Assembly: GCA_002452265.1 (NCBI GenBank)
Contig: DKEW01000027.1
Location: 1 to 12,567 of the forward strand
DNA: 12,567 nucleotides
Direction: 5' to 3'
Source of the DNA: Pelobacter sp. UBA6812
GTDB lineage: Bacteria > Desulfobacterota > Desulfuromonadia > Desulfuromonadales > Syntrophotaleaceae
Shown: positions 6,427-12,567 of the stretch, in pieces
How the letters are laid out: each line of letters opens with the position of its first letter
Numbering within the stretch: the first letter of the stretch is position 1
Position numbers and translations under genes: made by a program
Notes under the pieces: model-generated
What the model was told of the DNA's origin: nothing
What the model saw: the letters and a program-made list of their open reading frames with translations, nothing else
The model's database searches: none

Positions 6427-7782
6427 TCAATGAAGATGAGACAAAAACAGTGTGGCGGTGCCGAAATAGATCAGAATTCCGGTGATATCGTTGGCCGTCT
6501 GCACAAACGGGCTGGACGCAATGGCGGGATCAATACCGACCCGTTTAAAAAAGCTCGGCGCCATCACCCCCATGGTTGCCGCCACGGTCATGGCCGAAAC
6601 CATGGCCAATCCAACCACCAGTCCCAGGTACAGATTATGGTGCCACATGTAAGCCACGAGCCCGACGGTCAGGCCGCACACGGTTCCCATAATCACACCT
6701 ACCCGCAATTCCTTGAAAAAGACTTTGCGCAGGCAGGAAAAATCGATGGCGCCGGTCGCGAAACCGCGCACCACGATGGTAGCCGACTGTCCGCCGACAT
6801 TGCCTCCCATACCGGTGATAACCGGGATAAAGGTAATCAGGGCAATGACCGCTTCAAGCGTTACCTTGAAACGCCACATAAGATAACCGGTGATGATACC
6901 GCCGAACAGATTGGTGATCAGCCAGGGCAAACGCAGACGGGCAACCTGGAAGGATTTATCCCCGTAAAGCAACTCCTCCTCGCTGGCACCGGCCATCTTG
7001 TAGATATCTTCGGTGGCTTCCTCGCGCAAGACATCGATGACGTCATCGACGGTAATCAGCCCCACCAGTTTGTTCCACTCGTCCACGACCGGCAAAGCCA
7101 GAATATTGTATCGTGCGACCAACTGTGCGACTTCTTCCTGGTCTTTGTTGGTTCGCACACTGATCACATCCGTGACCATGATATCCTTGAGAATTTTGGA
7201 AGGTGACACCATCAGCAACTGACGCAGCGACAGTACCCCGACCAGATGATTGTGACGATCGACGACATACAGGTAAAAGACCATCTCCACGTCTTTGGCC
7301 TGCTGCAACGCATCGATAGCCTCCTGCACGGTTGTATCTTCGGTCAGACAGAAGAACTCCGTGGACATAATACCGCCGGCCGTGTCCTCTTCGTACTTCA
7401 GCAACTGCTCGATCTCTTCCGAATGCTCATCCTTCATGGTACTGAGGATTTCTTCGGCGATCTCCTCGGGCATGTTGCGGATGATTTCGACGGCATCGTC
7501 GTACGGCATCTCCTGCAGGACTTCGGTGATGGCCTCCTGACCGATCTTTTCAAGTAATTGGGCACCGCTTACGTAATCGAGTTCCGACAGCACACTTGCA
7601 GCGGTTTCGGTATCCTCGATCAGATTGAACAGCGTCTGCTGTTCCTTGGGTGTCAGATAGGGGAAAAGGTGGGCCACATCGGCAGGATGTGTTTTGCTGA
7701 GGACTTTGGACAGGTTTGCATAAGCTCCGCGCCGGATAAGCTTTTTAACAGTGTCCAGAAGCATTTGCAGTTTCTGATCCAT
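6427..7782 (-). CDS. mgtE: MgtE-type magnesium channel
   Basis: MgtE is a dimeric inner-membrane channel that lets Mg2+ into the cell and closes when cytoplasmic Mg2+ is high. The 451 residues match the family. In order there are an acidic helical MgtE N domain (about 30-135), two CBS domains (about 136-196 and 200-258), a connecting helix, and a membrane part with about five helices (about 283-451). The conserved GMGGNVGGQ is at 324-332. Asp432 in the last helix (ANDITG) is at the same number as the Mg2+-selective Asp of the Thermus thermophilus protein. The ATG at 7782 has AGGAGG five bases upstream. A promoter lies in the 93-base gap before it. No Mg2+ riboswitch fits in that short leader, so control is probably through gating of the protein itself. 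Transport of Co2+ or other ions cannot be excluded. Confidence 0.96.
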   Translation of the reverse strand: MDQKLQMLLDTVKKLIRRGAYANLSKVLSKTHPADVAHLFPYLTPKEQQTLFNLIEDTETAASVLSELDYVSGAQLLEKIGQEAITEVLQEMPYDDAVEIIRNMPEEIAEEILSTMKDEHSEEIEQLLKYEEDTAGGIMSTEFFCLTEDTTVQEAIDALQQAKDVEMVFYLYVVDRHNHLVGVLSLRQLLMVSPSKILKDIMVTDVISVRTNKDQEEVAQLVARYNILALPVVDEWNKLVGLITVDDVIDVLREEATEDIYKMAGASEEELLYGDKSFQVARLRLPWLITNLFGGIITGYLMWRFKVTLEAVIALITFIPVITGMGGNVGGQSATIVVRGFATGAIDFSCLRKVFFKELRVGVIMGTVCGLTVGLVAYMWHHNLYLGLVVGLAMVSAMTVAATMGVMAPSFFKRVGIDPAIASSPFVQTANDITGILIYFGTATLFLSHLH

Positions 7783-7787
7783 GGTGC

Positions 7788-7793
7788 CCTCCT
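7788..7793 (-). promoter_or_regulatory. mgtE ribosome binding site
   Basis: AGGAGG lies five bases before the ATG at 7782 and fixes that start. Confidence 0.8.
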
Positions 7794-7820
7794 CTCATAA
7801 AAACATATTCAAAACATAAG

Positions 7821-7850
7821 AAAATAACACCACGCTTCGTTCCGTGTCAA
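7821..7850 (-). promoter_or_regulatory. Probable sigma-70 promoter of mgtE
   Basis: A perfect TTGACA (7845-7850) is followed after 18 bases by TATTTT (7821-7826; 4 of 6 matches to TATAAT). It lies just after the pseudopilin stop codon and about 40 bases before the mgtE start, with an AT-rich stretch around the -10. This suggests mgtE is expressed independently of the envelope cluster. Confidence 0.55.
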
Positions 7851-7875
7851 CGCCCCACAAGAACCTTTGAAGCTC

Positions 7876-8379
7876 TTAGCGAGGCGAGCCCACCTGGTCT
7901 TGAGTCCCCTCCTGCTCCTGCCCCGGTCCCGGCTCGAACGCAAATATCCAGTCCCGGTAGCTGGTCGCTTTACGAAAGGTGTCATATTCAGGAGGGAACC
8001 CGTCCCGGCGGAAAGGTTGGCCCTCGTCGGCGCTATAAACCCCCATGATGGTCCCGGCATCATCGCGAACCAGCTCAAAAGGTCTCCCCGTCATGGGGTC
8101 GGAATATAAACGCCGAAGGTGACGCTGCACATAAAGGGCCCGACGATCCTCGAGCAAATCCTCCAACCGCTTGGGATAAACACCCCAGGCGTTATGATAA
8201 TCGGCAATGGCTCGCCGATATTGGTCGCCGCGAAAATACAGCTCTTGCTCGCGCTCCCGCTGTACGATGGTTTTCCAGGAACTGCCCGCTATCCCCACGG
8301 ACAGGCCCAGGATCACAATGGCCACCAGCACCATCAGCAGCGTACTGCCCCGCTCGTCACGCTTTGCCTGTCGCATCAT
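7876..8379 (-). CDS. Type II secretion-like pseudopilin, orphan
   Basis: This small protein has a prepilin-type N-terminus: a short basic leader ending in KRDERG, then STLLMVLVAIVILGL, the hydrophobic helix that would anchor it in the inner membrane after cleavage by prepilin peptidase behind the Gly. The residue at +5 of the mature protein is Met instead of the usual Glu, as in some minor pseudopilins. The remainder is a GspG-like globular domain with ELYFRGDQYRRAIADYHNAW and the family-like YPKRLEDLLED and LYSDPMTGRPFEL. The C-terminus is rich in Gln, Glu and Gly. I chose the ATG at 8379 (167 residues); in-frame ATGs at 8388 and 8376 are alternatives. The frame stays open to 8475, but that longer version would translate the hairpin at 8402-8438. 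No secretion ATPase, secretin or peptidase gene is in the window, so its machine is unknown. Confidence 0.75.
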   Translation of the reverse strand: MMRQAKRDERGSTLLMVLVAIVILGLSVGIAGSSWKTIVQREREQELYFRGDQYRRAIADYHNAWGVYPKRLEDLLEDRRALYVQRHLRRLYSDPMTGRPFELVRDDAGTIMGVYSADEGQPFRRDGFPPEYDTFRKATSYRDWIFAFEPGPGQEQEGTQDQVGSPR

Positions 8380-8388
8380 AGCGATCAT

Positions 8389-8449
8389 CCCAAAGGCAAC
8401 TGGATGCCGCACAGGAACTGGTATCCTGTGCGGCATCCGCCATTTTGGG
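8389..8449 (-). repeat. Large hairpin between lipoprotein and pseudopilin genes
   Basis: In the transcript a perfect 15-pair stem (8402-8416 with 8424-8438; arm GGATGCCGCACAGGA) closes on a seven-base loop. Below it GGC pairs with GCC and CCCAAA with TTTGGG, with small bulges, adding nine pairs. The foot ends at the base next to the ATG at 8386-8388 and covers the only Shine-Dalgarno-like bases before the pseudopilin. No U-run follows, so it is not a standard terminator. It may limit pseudopilin translation or protect the 3' end of the upstream message. Confidence 0.7.
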
Positions 8450-8459
8450 CGGGTAGAAA

Positions 8460-9074
8460 CTACTTGCGTTTCCAACTACCGCCGGCTGTCTCAATATACC
8501 AACCGGCAGACGCCTGGCTCTGCCAGGATTCGGCAAAAACATCCTGCACCTGCGCAGGAGTGGCGGTACGGTTGGGATTTTTAGCGATCTCATTGGAAAT
8601 CTCGTTATACAGCCGCAGACGATCCTGATTTTCGGCATTCACCAGGCGTTGTATCTGCCCTCGTCCACGCAGATCGAGGCCCTCCAGGGTTCTGACCTTA
8701 AGCAACCCATCCTCACCGATACCGATCTGCCCGCCATCGAGGTAAGGACGCAAATCGCCGGTACGCTGCTTCATGGAATCCTTGATGGCGCGAATCTGCG
8801 GGGTGGTAATATTGATATCATCACCGTTGACGCCACCCGCTGCCCAGGCCGTGGACGGACCGACCAGCATCTTCAACAGACTGGTCGGCCCAGCGTCAGC
8901 AGCCGGTTCCGGGGTTGTCGGCGCCGGTTGGCCATCGCGCTCACCCCAGACCTCGTTGACAATCCGGTCAGCCGCATTGCGCACCTCTTCGGCAGGGAAA
9001 TAGATATTGATGGTCACGCAAGCGGCCACCAGGCAAAGAGCCAGCATCGAACAAACCAGGGAACGCTTTTTCAT
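8460..9074 (-). CDS. ydbL: YnbE-YdbL fusion-like lipoprotein (DUF1318)
   Basis: This is a predicted outer-membrane lipoprotein of 204 residues. The signal peptide ends in the lipobox LVAAC, so Cys19 would be lipidated, and Val at the next position fits outer-membrane sorting. The mature N-terminus CVTINIYFPAEEVRNAADRI has the short TIN-type beta strand also seen in the small E. coli lipoprotein YnbE. A Pro/Ala-rich linker follows (about 53-75). The C-terminal half, about residues 110-204, is a DUF1318/YdbL domain and ends in GWYIETAGGSWKRK, like the end of E. coli YdbL (GEYVKGINGKWVRK, recalled). In E. coli ynbE and ydbL are separate genes behind ydbH. Here one gene appears to carry both parts, 81 bases behind the YdbH-like gene. 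The ATG at 9074 has GGAGAGG four bases upstream; a TTG at 9095 in the same frame is less likely. Confidence 0.83.
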   Translation of the reverse strand: MKKRSLVCSMLALCLVAACVTINIYFPAEEVRNAADRIVNEVWGERDGQPAPTTPEPAADAGPTSLLKMLVGPSTAWAAGGVNGDDINITTPQIRAIKDSMKQRTGDLRPYLDGGQIGIGEDGLLKVRTLEGLDLRGRGQIQRLVNAENQDRLRLYNEISNEIAKNPNRTATPAQVQDVFAESWQSQASAGWYIETAGGSWKRK

Positions 9075-9155
9075 AGATCCTCTCCGTAATCGCAATCCAG
9101 GTTAAGGTTTTAAATTCTTTCACATGATTCACTATATCGCCGCACTAGGACAAAA

Positions 9156-12100
9156 TCAATCAGAGCGCCGACCTGCGCGATCGAGGCGTTTCAGGCGTCG
9201 CAGCATCTCACGAAAGGAAATAGGCTGTTCCGATGCGAGGATATCGATCTTGGGCGGCAACACCCCGCCGTCCACCAGATAGCGTCGACTGTTTGGACGG
9301 GCGGTGCCGCGCAGGGTAAAGACATCTTCCGCCAATTCACACTGAATGCCGATGCGCCGATACCGGTAAAAATCGATAAACCGGTAAATGCCCCGCGAAA
9401 GAGCCGCCGACAAACCGCCCTGACTAAGGATGGCTAAGTTGTTCAATGCCTTGACGCTGATATTGCGTTTCCCTTCCAGGCGGGTTTCCAGTCGCCCGGA
9501 AAAATGCGACGGCGTAACGCCGTACAACCGCAGTCCATGCACCTGTCCATCGACTACCCCGTTAATAGCACCGAAGGCGAAGGTCTGGGTCAGCAGGAAC
9601 AAATCAATGCCGGAAAACGTTACATCCCCTTTTAATTGCGGGAGTCCCAGGGAAAAAGGGTCCAGCTGCAGATTATTCAGCCGCAGGTCACCACCGAAGG
9701 CTTCGATGCGCAATTCACCGTCCGAACGCAAAACCCCGTCAGCATACCGGATATGCCCCAGGTCGGCATTAATGGCCCCTTGCATGGGGGCTATACCAAG
9801 CTCTGAAGTCAGCAGTTGCAGGTCGATCCCTGCCAGACTGATGCGGGTCTCCAACTGCAAACCACCGGCGGTGTACCCCGACTGCAACTGTTCTATAGCC
9901 ACCTGCCCACCGCCCACCGACAGTCGCAGCTCATTATCCAATCCCAACCGGTTGGTGCCGACGGACAATTTCAGCGGCCCAATCGCCAAACGCGCCGGAC
10001 CGCAACTCAACTGGGCAAAGGACAACTGGCCGCTACGTACCGCTTGTCCGAACCGATCGTTGGCCGGTAGCGCCAGATCCAGGGGGATATGCCCCTGTCC
10101 GCCCTTCACTGTCAGCCTGGCTCGCGGCCAGCTAACCGCCAGATTTTGCAGTCGCGTTTCACCTTGCAGGTGCCAGTTGCCGGTTTTTCCCGTTAGAGCA
10201 ATATCCGTCTCCAAAGTACCCGACAGATCAAGATCGGCCAGTGCCGGACGCAAATCACGCAGCAGATCACGACCCCGGTCGTCCCAGGCCTTGGTCAGGT
10301 CGGCGACTTTCAGGGTGCCATTGAGAGTCAAGCTGTCGGCTTTGCGTTCCCCCTGGGCGCGCAACATAGCCAGCCCCGCAACATCCAGTTTAAGGTCGAT
10401 CAACTCCAACCACGATTTTTCAGGATGCCAACTGCCGAACACCGCCACATCAACCGGCAGCGCTCCCAGCTCCCCATACCAGGCCCCCCACAGGGCCTCG
10501 GTGGCTGAAACCCTTCCACTCACGCGCATCTCAAGCGGTTGCTTGGTCCCGGCATGGCAAACCAGACCCTGGAGGTGGATTCGCCCACCCGCCAAGCCGG
10601 CCAGCCCGTCGGAACTCATCAGATCCATCGGACCGACATCGAGATTCGCAAAACGCACCTGCCATAAATCCCGTTCGAATTGTGCATCGAAGCGGGCCTG
10701 CAACGCACCCTCACCGTAGCGGTCGTGGGCAAGGCGCGCACGCAAATTTGTGGAGGAGACATTCACTTGCGAACCTTTCAGGGCAATACGCCCGGCCAGA
10801 TTCACGTCATGCAGTTGTCCCTGTGTCGTCGCAATCAGACCAGCGCGCAAACTCGCATCCGCCCGCCAACCTTGTTTACTACGTGTCAACAACGCCTTTG
10901 CAGCTATTTTTTGCGCATCCAGCAACCCTGGCAGCTGACGTTGCCCCACCATCAATCTGCGTAGATGCGACCAGGAGTTGGGCAGCAGTTCCAGCCGCAG
11001 CTGCTGCATGTCGCCGGTCAGATTTGCCAGTGGCTTACCGGCCAGCAACGCCCTTGCATTCGCATGCCAGCTACCCTTGGGATTTCCCAGGGTTCCCTTC
11101 AGTGTCAGCGCGGAAATATCAACCACCGCTCCGACCGGTTTGCTGCGGCCGGGTTTACCCTGCAACGCAAAGGCCAGCGAAAGGACCCCGTCTTGCCACA
11201 TCCCCTCGGCTTTCAGGTCGGCGGCGCCCGCCACCGGCAGGGGGACACGCCCCAGCACCAGCTGTTGCAACCGTACGGGATCATCCAACGACAGGGCCAA
11301 GGTCGCCTGCGGCGCCGACGTTCCGGCCTTAAACCGCAGAGTTCCGGCTGCGCCCTCCTGCAGAGCAAACGACCCCGTTCCCAACCAATGACCATCCCGC
11401 AATTGGGCTGCAAGCTCCAGGGACGCAAGCGGCAGTTTGAAATCGGGAGACCGCAACTGCCCGTCCGCCATGGATAACCTGGCGTCCAGACTTCCAGGTC
11501 GCCAATCCGCCGAAACACGCAGATCGTTCAGGGAAAAGTCCAACCCCGGGGGCAAAGGCGAAGGATAGGCAAATACCGCCATCCAGGTTTCCAGGTCGCT
11601 GCGCGTCACAGAGCCAAAACCAAGCGCCACCTGCAGACGGCCGCCACCCTGCCCGGCCGGCAGATCCAGAGTGATCGGCTCCCTCAGCAGCATCCGCTGC
11701 TGCCATGTGAGTGAAGACACGGTCAACTGCAAACCATTGTGCCACCGCCCCGCTCCGCCGGTTTGGATAGTGATGGGGGTATCTGCCATCAAGCGACCTC
11801 TGAGAGCAAAATTAAACTCGTCGCCACCGCGCAGTGAAAAGTTCAGATCATTCAAAGTCAAAGGATGAACGGGATGGACATACGCGAAGCGGCCATCACG
11901 CACCTCCAAACTGCCAATGGAGAAAGGCAACTCGGCAGGAATAACGAAAGGGGTACCGGATGGCGGCCCGGGGATCAGTTCGATGTCGGGCGAGAAAAAC
12001 TCAACGGTGGTCAGGCGCCGCCGCAACAGATCACGCAGCGTCGGCATAACCCGCATTCGCGCCAAGGTGGCACGATAGCGGTCGGGACGCCGCACCGACA

Positions 12101-12314
12101 GACCGGTGAGGGTCAACCCGCCGTCCTCCCAGACCAACCGGCTGGCCGCCACCTCGGCCTCCAGCCGCTCGGCAGCCAGACGCTCCAGACGGGGACGCAC
12201 CATGCCATCGAGGAACCGGTCGGAAAACAGCCATACTGTCCCCAGTACCAATCCCGAAAGGATGAGCAGAAAAAAAATCAGCGATAGCAAGCCTTTGCGG
12301 CGTGCCAACTTCAT
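9156..12314 (-). CDS. ydbH: YdbH-like AsmA-family intermembrane lipid transport protein
   Basis: This 1052-residue protein has an N-terminal inner-membrane anchor (about 8-30, LLSLIFFLLILSGLVLGTVW) and a very long periplasmic part made of repeated beta-strand segments (patterns such as LTLTGLSVRRPD, SIGSLEVRDGRFAYV, LKGDVTFSGIDLFLLTQ). That is the layout of AsmA-like bridge proteins, which carry phospholipids between inner and outer membranes through a beta groove. The C-terminal block, with ISVKALNNLAILSQGG (about 952-967), a short helix rich in Tyr and Arg, and VDGGVLPPKIDIL, resembles the YdbH family. E. coli YdbH is shorter, near 880 residues. The neighbour downstream is the YnbE/YdbL-like lipoprotein, which strongly supports the assignment. 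The start ATG has only GGGGG six bases upstream as a weak binding site. polA lies 91 bases upstream. Other AsmA-like proteins are the main alternative. Confidence 0.87.
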   Translation of the reverse strand: MKLARRKGLLSLIFFLLILSGLVLGTVWLFSDRFLDGMVRPRLERLAAERLEAEVAASRLVWEDGGLTLTGLSVRRPDRYRATLARMRVMPTLRDLLRRRLTTVEFFSPDIELIPGPPSGTPFVIPAELPFSIGSLEVRDGRFAYVHPVHPLTLNDLNFSLRGGDEFNFALRGRLMADTPITIQTGGAGRWHNGLQLTVSSLTWQQRMLLREPITLDLPAGQGGGRLQVALGFGSVTRSDLETWMAVFAYPSPLPPGLDFSLNDLRVSADWRPGSLDARLSMADGQLRSPDFKLPLASLELAAQLRDGHWLGTGSFALQEGAAGTLRFKAGTSAPQATLALSLDDPVRLQQLVLGRVPLPVAGAADLKAEGMWQDGVLSLAFALQGKPGRSKPVGAVVDISALTLKGTLGNPKGSWHANARALLAGKPLANLTGDMQQLRLELLPNSWSHLRRLMVGQRQLPGLLDAQKIAAKALLTRSKQGWRADASLRAGLIATTQGQLHDVNLAGRIALKGSQVNVSSTNLRARLAHDRYGEGALQARFDAQFERDLWQVRFANLDVGPMDLMSSDGLAGLAGGRIHLQGLVCHAGTKQPLEMRVSGRVSATEALWGAWYGELGALPVDVAVFGSWHPEKSWLELIDLKLDVAGLAMLRAQGERKADSLTLNGTLKVADLTKAWDDRGRDLLRDLRPALADLDLSGTLETDIALTGKTGNWHLQGETRLQNLAVSWPRARLTVKGGQGHIPLDLALPANDRFGQAVRSGQLSFAQLSCGPARLAIGPLKLSVGTNRLGLDNELRLSVGGGQVAIEQLQSGYTAGGLQLETRISLAGIDLQLLTSELGIAPMQGAINADLGHIRYADGVLRSDGELRIEAFGGDLRLNNLQLDPFSLGLPQLKGDVTFSGIDLFLLTQTFAFGAINGVVDGQVHGLRLYGVTPSHFSGRLETRLEGKRNISVKALNNLAILSQGGLSAALSRGIYRFIDFYRYRRIGIQCELAEDVFTLRGTARPNSRRYLVDGGVLPPKIDILASEQPISFREMLRRLKRLDRAGRRSD

Positions 12315-12379
12315 GCTGCGCCCCCGATGACGACAGTCAATTTATCCGAAACCGGATCTTTTCCTTAACGGAAATCAAC

Positions 12380-12397
12380 GGGCAGTCAGAGCCGCCC
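12380..12397 (-). repeat. Small hairpin after polA
   Basis: GGGCGG and CTGCCC form a six-pair stem (one G-U) with a six-base loop eight bases after the polA stop. The sequence that follows is not a U-run. It could be a weak end of the polA transcript; ydbH may be co-transcribed with polA. Confidence 0.35.
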
Positions 12398-12405
12398 ACA
12401 AACAA

Positions 12406-12567
12406 TCAATGCGCTTCGCGCCAATTGCGCCCGACCCCCATATCAACCAGCAGCGGCACGTCCAGCTCCACGGCATGCTCCATCTCTTGCCGCACCAGTG
12501 TTTCCACAGTGGCCTGTTCGGCGACGGGCACATCGAACACCAGTTCGTCATGCACCTGCAGCACCAT
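12406..12567 (-). CDS. polA: DNA polymerase I, last 53 residues
   Basis: Only the C-terminus of DNA polymerase I is in the window; the rest lies beyond the right edge. The enzyme fills gaps in repair and removes Okazaki primers. The visible part begins with MVLQVHDELVFDVP, which contains polymerase motif C (QVHDELV) with the His and the catalytic Asp and Glu of the palm. It continues with LDVPLLVDMGVGRNWREAH, like the E. coli end LDVPLLVEVGSGENWDQAH (recalled). The stop codon is TGA and ydbH begins 91 bases further on. The active site residues seen are intact. Confidence 0.96.
   Translation of the reverse strand: MVLQVHDELVFDVPVAEQATVETLVRQEMEHAVELDVPLLVDMGVGRNWREAH

Noticed and set aside
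6392..6429. Possible terminator of mgtE with a run of six T
   Set aside because: The only stem near the T-run has a 16-base loop and a bulge, overlaps the mgtE coding end and is separated from the T-run by more than 20 bases.
6256..7206. Plus-strand open frame of 316 codons
   Set aside because: It is antisense to mgtE, low in recognisable structure and rich in His, Gln and Gly, typical of a shadow frame.
8380..8475. Extended N-terminus of the pseudopilin from the ATG at 8475
   Set aside because: It would translate the hairpin and overlap the lipoprotein gene, and would put over 40 residues before the prepilin cleavage site, much longer than the usual leader.
9430..10719. Plus-strand open frame of 429 codons
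   Set aside because: It lies opposite the YdbH-like gene; the Ser/Pro/Arg-rich translation has no domain features. The minus-strand frame is supported by family features and neighbours.

Overview
All nine genes in this 12.6 kb window lie on the minus strand, so transcription runs from the right end to the left. In that order they are: the end of polA; a YdbH/AsmA-like envelope protein; a lipoprotein that looks like YnbE fused to YdbL; a small pseudopilin; the magnesium channel mgtE; the recombination mediator recO; the two glycyl-tRNA synthetase subunits glyQ and glyS; and most of ppdK, which runs off the left edge. The GC-rich coding sequence, the split GlyRS, the Gram-negative envelope genes and the order recO-glyQ-glyS-ppdK suggest a Desulfuromonadia-type bacterium (Pelobacter/Syntrophotalea, Desulfuromonas or Geobacter relatives). 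This is inferred from remembered protein similarity, not from a search.

Right part (about 7876-12567): after polA comes an envelope cluster. The 1052-residue YdbH-like protein has one N-terminal membrane anchor. The lipoprotein downstream combines a YnbE-like N-terminus with a YdbL (DUF1318) C-terminus. In E. coli, YdbH, YnbE and YdbL together form a bridge for lipid transport between the inner and outer membranes. A 15-bp perfect hairpin with a paired base separates the lipoprotein from a pseudopilin-like gene, and its foot touches the pseudopilin start region.

Middle (about 5125-7875): mgtE has a recognisable promoter of its own. recO follows after a 191-base gap. A 334-base gene-free stretch then leads to glyQ. 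It holds small inverted repeats and a plausible promoter, but no coding sequence.

Left part (1-5124): glyQ, glyS and ppdK. A hairpin followed by seven U residues sits between glyQ and glyS and looks like an intrinsic terminator or attenuator between the two subunits of one enzyme. ppdK has a strong ribosome binding site and begins 84 bases after glyS.

Most genes are ordinary housekeeping genes. The parts worth a second look are the fused YnbE-YdbL lipoprotein beside YdbH, the pseudopilin with its hairpin, and the terminator inside glyQS. I see no transposon, CRISPR array, tRNA, rRNA or phage gene.
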